DNA from: Sporosarcina jiandibaonis | GTDB lineage: Bacteria > Bacillota > Bacilli > Bacillales_A > Planococcaceae | DNA length: 64,000 bases | Direction of reading: 5' to 3' | NCBI RefSeq assembly: GCF_013184495.1 | Contig: NZ_JAAOIY010000002.1 | Location: forward strand, 62,001 to 126,000 | In this document: positions 28,810 through 37,285 of the stretch, piece by piece | Position numbering within the stretch: position 1 is the first letter of the stretch | Layout: every line of letters starts with the position of its first letter | Made by a program: the position numbers and the translations under genes | The notes under the pieces: generated by a model | The model's database searches: none | What the model was told of the DNA's origin: nothing | Seen by the model: only the letters and a program-made list of their open reading frames with translations

Positions 28810-29439
28810 ATGAAACCAGTACGTATTGGGATCGGCGGACCGGTTGGTTCGGGTAAAACATCACTCGTTGACCAACTGACTCGCGCGATGCACAAAGATT
28901 ATAATATAGGTGTTATTACGAATGATATTTATACACGAGAAGACGCGCAGTTTTTGATGAAAAATGGTGTTCTTGGAGAAGACCGTATTATTGGCGTTGA
29001 AACTGGCGGATGTCCGCATACGGCAATCCGTGAAGATGCATCGATGAACTTCGCTGCAATCGATGAAATGAAAGACCGATTTGAAGATCTTGACATTATT
29101 TTTGTTGAAAGCGGCGGGGATAATCTATCCGCTACGTTTAGCCCAGAGCTTGTCGATGGGTATATTTATGTCATTGACGTTGCAGAAGGACAAGATATTC
29201 CGCGAAAAGGCGGCCCGGCATTGACGCGTTCCGATCTCTTATTAATCAATAAAACCGAGCTTGCTCCGCATGTTGGCGTTGATCTTGACTTGATGGACAG
29301 CGATGCGAAAAAAATGCGCGGAGGTCGTCCATATATTTTCGCAGACGTGAGAACTCAAAAGAACGTCGATAAAATTGTAGAGTGGATTCAGCATCATATG
29401 CTCTTGGAAGGAGCAAAACCTGTTGGTGAAAATGGTTAA
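28810..29439 (+). CDS. ureG: Urease accessory GTPase UreG
   Basis: 209 residues, SIMIBI-class GTPase. The P-loop [11 protein letters not shown] is near the N-terminus; the metal-binding Cys-Pro-His motif is in [17 protein letters not shown], and the base-recognition motif NKTEL is present. It hydrolyses GTP to drive nickel insertion into UreC. AAGGAG site upstream; 18 bp after ureF. Confidence 0.97.
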   Translation: MKPVRIGIGGPVGSGKTSLVDQLTRAMHKDYNIGVITNDIYTREDAQFLMKNGVLGEDRIIGVETGGCPHTAIREDASMNFAAIDEMKDRFEDLDIIFVESGGDNLSATFSPELVDGYIYVIDVAEGQDIPRKGGPALTRSDLLLINKTELAPHVGVDLDLMDSDAKKMRGGRPYIFADVRTQKNVDKIVEWIQHHMLLEGAKPVGENG

Positions 29440-30238
29440 CCCGCCACGCAGGCATCATAACGGAAAACTGGACTTGGAATTCGAACTGCGAAGGGGCATT
29501 ACGCGGATGCCTCACGTTTTCCAACAACCTCCGTTAAAAGCCAGCCGTGAGTTGTACGAAGGGAAAGACCCGACTGCGACTGTTTATATTATGGAATCTT
29601 CAGGCGGCATGGTTGCGGGCGATCGTAACGATATTACGATAAAGCTTGCACCCGACACCCGGGTTCGATTAGTCCAACAGTCGGCGATGAAAATTTACCC
29701 TTCACACACAGGTGAAACATGTTTTTATAAATTAGATGTTGATATCGCGGAACGAGCTCGTCTCGAATGGATGCCGGAAGTCATTATTCCGTTCGTCGAT
29801 GCGAAGTTTCAAGTGGACACGACGCTTCGCGTGGCGGCTGATTCTACGGTGTTATGGGGCGAAATTATTGCGCCTGGACGAGAGAAACGCGGCGAGATTT
29901 TTGATTATGAATCGTTTCGGTCAAATTTCAAGATATTTGTCGAAGGTGATTTAATCGCATTCGATTCACTCCATTTTTCACCTCGTCAATTGGAACTCGG
30001 CGGCGTCGGTGTCCTGGAAGGCGCGATGTACATCGGATCTGTGTGGCTCGTGTCGCCAAATATCGATGATGTTGACATTCGTGCGGTACAGGAGACACTG
30101 CGTGTGGAAGAAGGATTGCAGGCGAGCATGACGCGACTGGAAGGAAATGCGATTCATTGCAGATGGCTCGGTCGGGATCAATGGGCGTTGCAAGAAGACA
30201 TGAAACGAATATATGCGCTGTTGGCGAAAATGGTTTAA
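29423..30238 (+). CDS. ureD: Urease accessory protein UreD
   Basis: 271 residues, a beta-rich scaffold. Motifs [24 protein letters not shown] and [16 protein letters not shown] are typical of UreD/UreH. It docks UreFG on the apo-urease and forms part of the nickel tunnel. I kept TTG 29423 because AAGGAG ends 9 nt upstream; ATG 29432 is the alternative. It overlaps ureG by 17 bp. Last gene of ureABCEFGD; no nickel transporter gene follows in this window. Confidence 0.94.
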   Translation: MVKMVNPPRRHHNGKLDLEFELRRGITRMPHVFQQPPLKASRELYEGKDPTATVYIMESSGGMVAGDRNDITIKLAPDTRVRLVQQSAMKIYPSHTGETCFYKLDVDIAERARLEWMPEVIIPFVDAKFQVDTTLRVAADSTVLWGEIIAPGREKRGEIFDYESFRSNFKIFVEGDLIAFDSLHFSPRQLELGGVGVLEGAMYIGSVWLVSPNIDDVDIRAVQETLRVEEGLQASMTRLEGNAIHCRWLGRDQWALQEDMKRIYALLAKMV

Positions 30239-30280
30239 AGGCAGACCTCGATTGGGTGGGGTTCTGCCTTTTATTTTTTT
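30237..30280 (+). terminator. Intrinsic terminator of the urease operon
   Basis: Hairpin AAAGGCAGA / TCTGCCTTTT with a long loop, followed by ATTTTTTT, starting at the ureD stop codon. Confidence 0.88.
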
Positions 30281-30286
30281 GAGATG

Positions 30287-30412
30287 TTGGTATTGGTCGT
30301 TTGGGAGTGCTGTTTAGTCGTTTCGGGTTGGGTATTGGTCGTTTGCGTTGCGCTTTAGTCGTTTTGGAGTGGGTATTAGTCGTTTGCATGTGTGCTTTGG
30401 TCGTTTCGACAA
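30287..30412. repeat. 21-bp-period array, GTCGTTT family (6 units)
   Basis: The motif GTCGTTT, preceded by TTA or TTG, starts at 30296, 30317, 30338, 30358, 30379 and 30400: steps of 21, 21, 20, 21 and 21 bp. The 13-14 bases between motifs differ from unit to unit, so this is not a simple tandem duplication. It begins right after the urease terminator and fills most of the space before the thioesterase gene. Confidence 0.9.
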
Positions 30413-30502
30413 AGTTTGCCGCTTCTATTGATGGAAAAGTTGTTCAACAATCCGCATAACGGGTATATTGAAATGAAACAGTTAAGAAAAGGAAATGATA
30501 AA

Positions 30503-30982
30503 ATGTCCGAAACAAGATCAATGAGCCAATCTCGCACCATTCAAACTAAATTAGTGTTACCGCCTGATACGAATCATTTGCAAACGATATTCGGCGGGAA
30601 AGTGCTCGCCTACATCGATGAAATTGCGGCGATTACCGCGATGAAGCATTCCAATACGGCTGTCGTCACGGCCTCAATCGACCGGGTCGACTTCGTATCA
30701 TCCGCCTATGTAGGTGATGTTTTGGAGTTGGAAGCGGTTGTCAGTTCAACGGGACGCACCTCCATGGAAGTACATGTGCTAGTGCACTCGACGAATCTAT
30801 TGACTGGCGTGAAGAAATTAACGACGGAATCCTTTTTGACGATGGTCGCGATGGACGAGAACAAAAAACCAACCCCTGTTCCGGGTATCAAACCGGAAAC
30901 AGAAGCTGAAAAAGCGTTGTATGACATGGGACCCGCAAGAAGAGAACACCGGAAAGAACGAATTAAGACGAACCATTATTAG
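30503..30982 (+). CDS. Acyl-CoA thioesterase, hotdog fold
   Basis: 159 residues, a single cytosolic-type hotdog domain: TIQTKLVLPPDTNHLQTIFGGKVLAYIDEIAAITAMKHS (catalytic Asp/Asn region split over this stretch), ASIDRVDFVSSAYVGDVLEL and SFLTMVAMDENKKP. It cleaves acyl-CoA to fatty acid and CoA; chain preference is unknown. I chose ATG 30503, which follows AAAGGAA; upstream in-frame ATGs lack a ribosome site and would add a tail translated from repeat DNA. Charged Arg/Lys/Glu C-terminus. Monocistronic. Confidence 0.88.
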   Translation: MSETRSMSQSRTIQTKLVLPPDTNHLQTIFGGKVLAYIDEIAAITAMKHSNTAVVTASIDRVDFVSSAYVGDVLELEAVVSSTGRTSMEVHVLVHSTNLLTGVKKLTTESFLTMVAMDENKKPTPVPGIKPETEAEKALYDMGPARREHRKERIKTNHY

Positions 30983-30987
30983 AACGC

Positions 30988-31017
30988 AAAAAGTCCGCGG
31001 AGCATCGCGGACTTTTT
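30988..31017. terminator. Bidirectional intrinsic terminator
   Basis: AAAAAGTCCGCG / CGCGGACTTTTT hairpin with loop GAGCAT, between the converging thioesterase and SUKH genes; A- and T-rich flanks suit both directions. Confidence 0.92.
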
Positions 31018-31475
31018 CATTTATACTTATTCGGATCAGCCAACTTACTTAAAAATTCCGTGAAAGATTCCGCGATAACATGAAAGTTATTCCCGTCTCC
31101 ATCATCCGGTTCAACATACACCACATTTGGAGTATCTCGTCCTTCATAGTTAAAACCTGCCCATGCATGGCCACTACCCGCGAATAAAACAAGATTCCTC
31201 GGTAAATCCCACTCTTGTGCCAAATACTCACTTAGTAAAATTCCTTCTTCATGGACGCCCATGATTTCTACTACTTCAATAAATACATCGCCGCTTTCAA
31301 TATTGAAATCAACGGGAAATGCTCGTTTATCATAGTTTACATAACCGCCATTTGATTTCTTCATTAATTCAAGAAAATCATTGGGCAATAAAACACTTAA
31401 TTTTGCTTGCGCAGCTACTATCTCTTCGTCCGTTACGCCTTTGTTGATAGAGCCTTGATCAAATATACAAACCAC
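31017..31475 (-). CDS. SMI1/KNR4 (SUKH) family protein
   Basis: 152 residues with SUKH-fold hallmarks: LPNDFLELMKKSNGGYV near the start, LVLFAGSGHAWAGFNY in the middle and FTEFLSKL at the end. Many SUKH proteins are immunity proteins against polymorphic contact-dependent toxins; others are housekeeping. No toxin gene is visible beside it. The GTG start is 9-10 nt after AAAGGAG. It lies 14 bp downstream of the lipoprotein gene on the same strand, so the two may be cotranscribed. Confidence 0.82.
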   Translation of the reverse strand: MVCIFDQGSINKGVTDEEIVAAQAKLSVLLPNDFLELMKKSNGGYVNYDKRAFPVDFNIESGDVFIEVVEIMGVHEEGILLSEYLAQEWDLPRNLVLFAGSGHAWAGFNYEGRDTPNVVYVEPDDGDGNNFHVIAESFTEFLSKLADPNKYK

Positions 31476-31489
31476 TTAACTCTTCTCCT

Positions 31490-31960
31490 TTACTTTACGA
31501 AAAATGGTACGGCTACGGTTATTTCATAGAAGGATTCACCTTGAGATAAAAATGTTTTGACAAGTCTATAATCTCCTGGAAAAAGGGTCACCCCAAGTTC
31601 TTCGACGGAAAAAGATTGGAAAGCTTCATCTCCTGCCAATAAAGTGCTTCCGAAATCTTTGAACCGCGGATTTTGAATAAAAACGGCATCCGAGTACGTA
31701 ATAATGAACCACTGCCCGTCTTTCTCGACTTCAATATGGTAGAAGCCTCCATAGCTATAATTGTCTTGGCTTTCATTTTGAATATAAGTAGAAATGATTG
31801 ATGGTGAACCAGTAAATGTATCTTCGAGAAGCGTTAAGGATAATCCTTCTTCAGATGAATGTATTTCTTGATCTGGAACGGGGTCTGGCAATGTATTGAC
31901 TACAGTTTCATTTCCGCAAGTCGATAAAATGAGCATAATAGAGATTAAAATACGTTTCAT
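31490..31960 (-). CDS. Putative lipoprotein with bacterial Ig-like domain
   Basis: 156 residues. A short signal peptide with lipobox LSTC (Cys about residue 15) predicts lipid anchoring. The rest is a beta-sandwich-like domain of the type labelled immunoglobulin-like in Bacillales (LSLTLLEDTFTGSPSIIS, GGFYHIEVEKDGQWF, LFPGDYRLVKTF). Function unknown. The gene precedes the SUKH gene and is divergent from the coiled-coil gene. Confidence 0.7.
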   Translation of the reverse strand: MKRILISIMLILSTCGNETVVNTLPDPVPDQEIHSSEEGLSLTLLEDTFTGSPSIISTYIQNESQDNYSYGGFYHIEVEKDGQWFIITYSDAVFIQNPRFKDFGSTLLAGDEAFQSFSVEELGVTLFPGDYRLVKTFLSQGESFYEITVAVPFFVK

Positions 31961-32076
31961 ACAATCACCTCTATTTTAAGAATAGGTGATATTTTGCTTG
32001 GGCGCCTTGATTCGCATCAAGAATGTTGAAACTTTATTCAGACAAATCCGTATAGAATAAAAAGGAGGCGGTGTCG

Positions 32077-33027
32077 ATGAGAGGAGATATTCACGAGCGG
32101 CAGTTGGAGTTGACAATGAGACGGACGGAACGAAATCGGGTGAAGCGGCGACTGGAAGGGGCAGAGATGGGGGTGAAAGAAGCGCGAATCGCGCGCGATC
32201 GTTTTCATAAGCAATTAACGAAAGAACAACAGGACGTCGCGAAACTTGGACGATTTTCATTCGCGAATAAAATAAATGAGTGGACCGGCAAATGGAATGA
32301 AAAAATGGAAAAGGAAATTGCGGAAGCTGCAGAGGCGGAACTGAAATACAATGAAGCCGAAAAAAATCTTATTGACCTTGAAGCGGAAGCAAAGAGATTG
32401 CGGGCAGAAATGAAAAACCCTGACTTTGCCTACATCGATGAAGACTGGGCCGACTTTTTAAAGGAGAAAGAAACGTGGATTCGCCGATATGATTCCACGG
32501 CGAATAGCACGCTGCAAAAAATTGCTGATGAGCGCGTGACATTGCGTTCCATTTTGCGTGAGATTGATGAGGCGCGTGATGCTGGAGATAAAGCGAGCCG
32601 TTCACTTGGGGCGGCAATCGATAAGCTCGGCTCGGCAGAAGGAATGTCGGTCTGGGATACGTTTCTCGGCGGCGGGCTGATTGTCTCAGCGTTAAAGTAC
32701 TCGGAAATCAACAGTTCAGACGACTATGTCCACGGCGCGCAGCGTGCCTTGCGTCATTTTGAAACGGAGTTAATGGACGTACAAAACGTCGCCACAGAGT
32801 CTTTTACCGTAAACAAAAATGATATCTTTACGTTTACGGACATTTTTTTCGACAATATCTTTTCGGATTGGGCCGTGCATTCACGAATTACGGATGCTAA
32901 AAGCAGATTAAATGACGTGTTAAGAGATGTGCGTCGTGTACAAGACGACCTTGCGAGAAAACGTGATGAAATTATTCATGGGTTAGAAAAACTCGATGTT
33001 CAAGAGCGTGAAATTATTGAAGCATGA
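32077..33027 (+). CDS. Coiled-coil protein of unknown function
   Basis: 316 residues, soluble, very rich in Glu, Lys, Arg and Ala with long heptad-like helices at about residues 1-120 and 265-316. A short non-helical middle contains MSVWDTFLGGGLIVSALKYSE. I do not recognise the family. ATG 32077 has AAGGAGG 8-9 nt upstream; a GTG two codons earlier is too close to it. It abuts the converging VOC gene (stop codons adjacent) with no terminator seen. Could be a cytoskeletal, stress or surface-associated helper; nothing decides this. Confidence 0.72.
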   Translation: MRGDIHERQLELTMRRTERNRVKRRLEGAEMGVKEARIARDRFHKQLTKEQQDVAKLGRFSFANKINEWTGKWNEKMEKEIAEAAEAELKYNEAEKNLIDLEAEAKRLRAEMKNPDFAYIDEDWADFLKEKETWIRRYDSTANSTLQKIADERVTLRSILREIDEARDAGDKASRSLGAAIDKLGSAEGMSVWDTFLGGGLIVSALKYSEINSSDDYVHGAQRALRHFETELMDVQNVATESFTVNKNDIFTFTDIFFDNIFSDWAVHSRITDAKSRLNDVLRDVRRVQDDLARKRDEIIHGLEKLDVQEREIIEA

Positions 33028-33396
33028 TTATTCAAACTCTAGAAATTCAATGCGATTGCCGAATGGGTCATGCGTGAAAAAACGGGATCGGCCTACGATG
33101 GGCGGTTCTTCGCTGATTGCATAGCCAAACTCTTCTAATCGCTCTTTAAGTTGTTGAAGCGCATTCACGGTAAATCCTGGATGGGCTTTTTTCGCTGGAG
33201 TGAAATCTGGTTGGATGCCGATATGGACTTCTTGCGTACCGATTTGGAACCAACACCCGCCGCGTCCTTGCAAGTTTTCCGGTTTTGGAATTTCTTTCAT
33301 GCCAAGGATTTCGCCGTAAAATGCCCGCGCTTTATCTTCAGAGCCTTTTGGTGCAGCAATTTGGATATGGTCAATGCCAGTTAAGAATGTACTCAT
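33028..33396 (-). CDS. VOC (glyoxalase) family protein
   Basis: 122 residues, one VOC module: GIDHIQIAAPKGSEDKARAFYGEILGM, a GGCWFQIGTQEVHIGIQ strand and the final RIEFLEFE. His in DHIQ, His in EVHIG and Glu in RIEF are in places that could bind metal. It may be a lyase, a dioxygenase-like enzyme or a drug-binding protein; substrate unknown. Divergent from a TSUP permease gene with an inverted repeat between them. Confidence 0.82.
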   Translation of the reverse strand: MSTFLTGIDHIQIAAPKGSEDKARAFYGEILGMKEIPKPENLQGRGGCWFQIGTQEVHIGIQPDFTPAKKAHPGFTVNALQQLKERLEEFGYAISEEPPIVGRSRFFTHDPFGNRIEFLEFE

Positions 33397-33465
33397 TATG
33401 TTTCTCCTCCTTATATCTTTAGTATACAGTTAGATTCTTGAAAACCCTATGACCATTTTTGGAAT

Positions 33466-33526
33466 TCACCTGATAAGAAACCCTTATGGACTTAGTTTGA
33501 AACAATCGTATTTCCTAATCAGGTGA
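33466..33526. promoter_or_regulatory. Long inverted repeat between divergent VOC and TSUP genes
   Basis: TCACCTGATAAGAAA (33466-33480) is mirrored by TTTCCTAATCAGGTGA (33511-33526); the outer nine bases of the arms match perfectly. TATACT lies at 33534-33539 on the plus strand and at 33421-33426 on the minus strand, so the arms sit between two outward -10 elements. Likely a shared operator. Confidence 0.55.
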
Positions 33527-33560
33527 GTGGACGTATACTAAGGGTAAGGTGGTGAATGGT

Positions 33561-34295
33561 TTGGATTATGTACTATTGTATTTTATCGGCATGGCGGCAA
33601 TGACACTTGGAACGCTTGCGGGCGGGGGTGGTCTTATTACAGTGCCGGCTATGTTGTTGATGGGCATTCCGATTCATTCCGTCATCGGGGCAGGGAAAAT
33701 GTCTACAACAGTAAGCTCGTTTTCGACATTTATAACGGTATTGTTAAAAAAGCAGATAACCTTGAAAGAATCCTTTTGGATTATTCCCATGTCGCTCGCG
33801 GGTGGATTCACGGGCGGATTTGTCGCAACACGGTTGACGGAAAGCACGATGTATACCGTTGCTGTTGTGCTTTTAATTTTCGCATTCTTAACTTCATTCT
33901 TTTCAAAAGCCGACTTCACGGGCGAGGAAGATCTTCGACCGACAAAAGTAGGCGTTCCTGGACTTTTTGGCATCGGCTTGTACGATGGAATGTTTGGACC
34001 GGGGCAAGGAACGCTTCTGCTTTATTTGTTCGGTCATCTTCGAATTGCGTACCTCCGAGCAATCGGATTCGTTCGACTCGCCACGTTTTCCAGCGGTTTC
34101 GGAGCGGCAATCAGTTATATCGCCATGGGAAAAATCATTTGGCCAATCGCCTTCGCGCTCATGGCTGGATCATTGTCGGGTGCACAAATCGGTGTCCGTC
34201 TTGCAGAAAAGTTAAACCCGCGCCACGTTAAAATCCTCCTGCGCTGCGTTACCGTAGTGCTCATTATCCAACTTATTATTAATCGATTTATTTAG
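33561..34295 (+). CDS. TSUP-family permease (TauE/SafE-like)
   Basis: About 244 residues with eight hydrophobic stretches. It carries the duplicated TSUP motif: GTLAGGGGLITVPAMLLMGIP (with GAGKMSTTVSSFSTF) in the first half and GLYDGMFGPGQGTLLLY in the second. Family members export or import sulfite, sulfonates or other small organic acids. The start is ambiguous; TTG 33561 lies 8 nt after AAGGTGG, whereas GTG 33549/33552 overlap that site. Divergent from the VOC gene, closed by a terminator. Confidence 0.85.
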   Translation: MDYVLLYFIGMAAMTLGTLAGGGGLITVPAMLLMGIPIHSVIGAGKMSTTVSSFSTFITVLLKKQITLKESFWIIPMSLAGGFTGGFVATRLTESTMYTVAVVLLIFAFLTSFFSKADFTGEEDLRPTKVGVPGLFGIGLYDGMFGPGQGTLLLYLFGHLRIAYLRAIGFVRLATFSSGFGAAISYIAMGKIIWPIAFALMAGSLSGAQIGVRLAEKLNPRHVKILLRCVTVVLIIQLIINRFI

Positions 34296-34299
34296 ATGA

Positions 34300-34334
34300 A
34301 ACACCTCTTTTACTCGTTGGAAGAGGTGTTTTTG
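34300..34334 (+). terminator. Intrinsic terminator after the second TSUP gene
   Basis: AAACACCTCTT / AAGAGGTGTTTTT hairpin with an 11-nt loop and T5 tail. Confidence 0.9.
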
Positions 34335-34359
34335 TGTGGGGAATTATAGGGTGTAAAGT

Positions 34360-34462
34360 CACGATTTGCAAGCAAATTTTGTTTAGGGCAAGCAAAGTAA
34401 GCCGAAGTGCAAGGAAATCAATCTAAAGTGCAAGCAAACCCTCCCGGAGTGCAAGCAAAATC
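34360..34462. repeat. 21-bp-period array, AGTGCAAGCAAA family (5 units)
   Basis: GCAAGCAAA (one copy GCAAGGAAA) starts at 34368, 34388, 34409, 34430 and 34451: steps of 20, 21, 21 and 21 bp. In the last three units it is preceded by AGT. The intervening 9 or so bases are unrelated. The array begins about 30 bp after the TSUP terminator and precedes the ABC exporter promoter. Confidence 0.9.
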
Positions 34463-34522
34463 AGGTAATTATAAAAACTAATAATTCTTTAGAATAAACA
34501 CTTTACTTCTAACGTACATATA

Positions 34523-34544
34523 GTGTACTATGTAACTAATACAC
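34523..34544. promoter_or_regulatory. Putative GntR/YtrA-type operator upstream of the ABC export locus
   Basis: A 22-bp imperfect dyad with arms GTGTA (34523-34527) and TACAC (34540-34544) and further symmetric TA pairs inside overlaps a possible -10 TACTAT (34526-34531). It is 24 bp before the first gene of an operon encoding a YtrA-type repressor, so autoregulation is likely. Confidence 0.5.
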
Positions 34545-34567
34545 CAATACAGGGGTGAGATGAATAT

Positions 34568-35290
34568 ATGAAACAGTGGAATGGGTTAATGAGAAAAGAG
34601 TGGCTTGCGATGAAAGGATGGTTTTACGGCTCGCTAATAATGCTATTAATCGCTATTCTTTTCCTCTTACTTGCCAGTTCTGAAGAGTTAAGTGTAAGGG
34701 AGTTATTGTCGATTTTTAGTACGCTTTGGATAGTTTTTAGTGTGGTTTTACCGACAATGATTTTACTTGTCTCACTGAATAAGGAAATGCATCGGCCGGA
34801 TATATGGCTACATTCAACAGCACCGACAGTTAAACTTTTCGGCGTTAAAATGGTATTTGCTTCAATAATCGGGTTCGTGAATATATTGTTTCCATTTATT
34901 ATTTTTCTCATCGTATCAAAGTTTTCAGCGGTAATTGTTATTATGTCCTTTTTGTTAGCAATTTTTAGCATGTGCATCGGTTTATTCCTCGGGGTGCTTT
35001 ATCAATTATTAAAACCAGTTGTAAAAGGGTTTTCAGGACCGATCGTTGTTATGATCTTTTTGTTTTTATCTTGGTTGCAAGCCAGATTAGCAGAATCGGC
35101 GATCTATACTAAAATTACTTATTTTGGACGGTTAAATCAGGAAGTTGCTTACGATATTCAAAAAGAGAGTTTCTCATTTGAATTTGCAAGTATGGAAATC
35201 CATACCGGCGAATTAATAATCGATACTACGTTAGCAGTTTTATTCTTCATAGCCGCAACTACATTGTTTGACAAGAAAGTGAGGCTTTAA
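34568..35290 (+). CDS. ABC-2-type membrane protein, tandem paralog 1
   Basis: 240 residues with about six transmembrane helices. It shares three signatures with the next two genes: QWNGLMRKEW at the start, DIWLHS around residue 80, and FDKKVRL at the C-terminus. The N-terminal RKEW-type amphipathic start is typical of ABC-2 permeases of export systems. It is probably a membrane component of an exporter served by the downstream ATPases; substrate unknown. First gene of the seven-gene locus, with GGGGTGAG before its ATG. Confidence 0.78.
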   Translation: MKQWNGLMRKEWLAMKGWFYGSLIMLLIAILFLLLASSEELSVRELLSIFSTLWIVFSVVLPTMILLVSLNKEMHRPDIWLHSTAPTVKLFGVKMVFASIIGFVNILFPFIIFLIVSKFSAVIVIMSFLLAIFSMCIGLFLGVLYQLLKPVVKGFSGPIVVMIFLFLSWLQARLAESAIYTKITYFGRLNQEVAYDIQKESFSFEFASMEIHTGELIIDTTLAVLFFIAATTLFDKKVRL

Positions 35291-35338
35291 TATACAGGCG
35301 CATATCCGATTGATTACAGGTAGAAGGGAGGAGTTTTA

Positions 35339-36109
35339 GTGCAACAGTGGAACGGTTTGTTGAGGAAAGAGTGGGCGGTGATGGGCGCTGCGCTCTATAT
35401 AACGATAGGCGCATCGATTATATTTACACTTCTAATCCCATTAAGCAATCAACTCTTTAATTGGGGAATAGAATTTCCAGTAATTATGCTTGGCGTAAGC
35501 ATTCAATGGATGATGTTGGGCGCAGGCATTCCTACAGTTATTTTCTTAATATCATTCACAAAAGAAATGAATCGGCTAGATATATGGTTGCACTCGACAG
35601 GTTCTATTTATAAGTTGTTTGGTTCAAAAATGGCGTTTGCTGGGTTGGTTGGCGCCATAAACACGTTTATTGTACTTATCATAAATGCATTCGGGTTAAT
35701 CGTGTCGGGAATTTCATTTGGCCCTACATTTACAGCGATTGTCTTGTTATTTACAATGCTTTACTTGTTATCGCTGCTAATTTTGTGTGCAGCTTCATTC
35801 GTAGGTGTTCTTTATCAGTTACTCAATTCATATGCCAAAAGGATGATTGCGCCGACATTATTATTGCTGTACTTTTTCTCGATGTGGATCATTGAAAAAG
35901 CTGCAGCAATGGATTTTATTGAAAAGATTAAAGGTTTTGGCCCAATAAGAGGACCAAGTGAAGGCGTTTATCATTTCGGGGAAGAGAATTTCTTTACGGA
36001 AATAGATGCACTGGTATTTTATATGGGGGATATTTTCTTGGGTCTGTTGGCAGGTATTCTTTTTTTCATGACGGCAGCCGCTTTATTCGAAAAGAAAGTG
36101 AGGCTTTAA
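35339..36109 (+). CDS. ABC-2-type membrane protein, tandem paralog 2
   Basis: 256 residues, about six helices, GTG start after AAGGGAGGAG. Paralogous to its neighbours: QQWNGLLRKEW at the start, RLDIWLHSTGS near residue 80 and LFEKKVRL at the end. Tandem duplication followed by divergence of the helices is the simplest explanation. May pair with paralogs 1 and 3 as alternative or heteromeric exporter subunits (inference). Confidence 0.78.
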   Translation: MQQWNGLLRKEWAVMGAALYITIGASIIFTLLIPLSNQLFNWGIEFPVIMLGVSIQWMMLGAGIPTVIFLISFTKEMNRLDIWLHSTGSIYKLFGSKMAFAGLVGAINTFIVLIINAFGLIVSGISFGPTFTAIVLLFTMLYLLSLLILCAASFVGVLYQLLNSYAKRMIAPTLLLLYFFSMWIIEKAAAMDFIEKIKGFGPIRGPSEGVYHFGEENFFTEIDALVFYMGDIFLGLLAGILFFMTAAALFEKKVRL

Positions 36110-36110
36110 T

Positions 36111-36920
36111 ATGGACATGAAACGGTTGAAAGGGTTAATGAGAAAAGAGTGGATTCTGCACAGATGGGGAATTCTCGGTCCGGTTTTTTTGAACATTGCG
36201 GTTGTGATGGCCGTGCCTCCGCTGATTAACCGTGCGTTTGATTTACCTTTAAATTCGTTTGAAAACTCGCTTATCATAGCTGGTACTTGGTTTGTGTTTA
36301 CGATGTTTATGGGCGTAGCTTTTTTATTTACAAGCCTTGAGAAGGAATTGAAACAACCGGATATTTGGTTGCATTCGCCTGCGCCGATGTGGCAACTTGT
36401 CGGCATTAAAGCGATCTTTGCGGTAGCGGTGACGGCATTAATTCTCGTATTGAATGGGGTTCTACTATGTATTTCGTTCATCATGTCAGATGCGTACGGA
36501 ACCATATCGAGGGTTGACGGCGCGCTTTCACTAGTCAGCGTCATGATATCAATATTTTTGAAGTCGATTTATATCATGGGCTTCGGTTTTATGTTCTGGT
36601 CGATTTATCAAATAGGACGTTCCAGATCAAGAGGTTTGTCAGTTATTTTTACAACACTACTTATTTTTGCGGGAATATCTACGGGATCTGTTATCGCAGA
36701 GTTGTTTAGATCATTGCAATTTCTAACGACAATCAAAGAATTTGGATCAGTTAAATTAACAGGCTTAGCTTTTTATAACGAACAAAACAGTCATTTTTTC
36801 ACGGAAACTGTACCAGAGGGAGTCGTCTTCTCGGTTGGGGGACTCATCCTATACGGAGCTTTAACGCTTATATTTTTCGCGGCGGGTGCCAAGTTGTTTG
36901 AGAGGAAAGTGAGGTTATGA
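36111..36920 (+). CDS. ABC-2-type membrane protein, tandem paralog 3
   Basis: 269 residues, about six helices. It begins MDMKRLKGLMRKEW one base after the previous stop, has KQPDIWLHSPAP near residue 85 and ends LFERKVRL. Third member of the tandem family. Its stop overlaps the GntR regulator start by 4 bp, so the transporter and regulator are translationally coupled. Confidence 0.78.
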   Translation: MDMKRLKGLMRKEWILHRWGILGPVFLNIAVVMAVPPLINRAFDLPLNSFENSLIIAGTWFVFTMFMGVAFLFTSLEKELKQPDIWLHSPAPMWQLVGIKAIFAVAVTALILVLNGVLLCISFIMSDAYGTISRVDGALSLVSVMISIFLKSIYIMGFGFMFWSIYQIGRSRSRGLSVIFTTLLIFAGISTGSVIAELFRSLQFLTTIKEFGSVKLTGLAFYNEQNSHFFTETVPEGVVFSVGGLILYGALTLIFFAAGAKLFERKVRL

Positions 36921-37285
36921 CGATGGATTTTCTTCCAGATAAACCAATCTACCAGCAACTGATTGACCGGATTATCGGCGATATTATTCGGGGGTCATTG
37001 ATGCCTGGCGAGAAATTGCCATCTGTCCGGGATTATGCGGTTCAAGCTGGTGTGAATGCAAATACGATGCAACGCGTCTATAAGGAGCTGGAGCAAATGG
37101 AGATTACCGAAACGAAGAGGGGGCAGGGTTCTTTCGTGACGGAAGATATCCGGAAAATTTCTAGGCTCCGTGACGAAATGAAAGAACAACTTATCGCGTC
37201 ATTCATTCAAAATAGTAACGCGCTTGGTTTTACGACGGCGGAAATGGTGGACTATTTAACGAAACGGGGTGCAAAGAATGATTGA
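36917..37285 (+). CDS. GntR-family transcriptional regulator, YtrA subfamily
   Basis: 122 residues. An N-terminal winged-helix domain (PIYQQLIDRIIGDIIRGSLMPGEKLPSVRDYA, then VNANTMQRVYKELEQMEI) is followed by a short ~45-residue helical tail instead of a ligand-binding domain. That size and layout are typical of YtrA-type repressors, which usually control adjacent ABC exporters, often in response to envelope stress. It overlaps both neighbours (4 bp and 8 bp). A dyad ahead of the operon is its likely target. Confidence 0.9.
   Translation: MTMDFLPDKPIYQQLIDRIIGDIIRGSLMPGEKLPSVRDYAVQAGVNANTMQRVYKELEQMEITETKRGQGSFVTEDIRKISRLRDEMKEQLIASFIQNSNALGFTTAEMVDYLTKRGAKND

Noticed and set aside
29928..30389. 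Minus-strand frame with heptad-like Pro/Lys/Thr repeats at its start
   Set aside because: The repeating peptide is just the 21-bp array read in triplets (21 = 7 codons), continuing antisense into ureD; no ribosome site.
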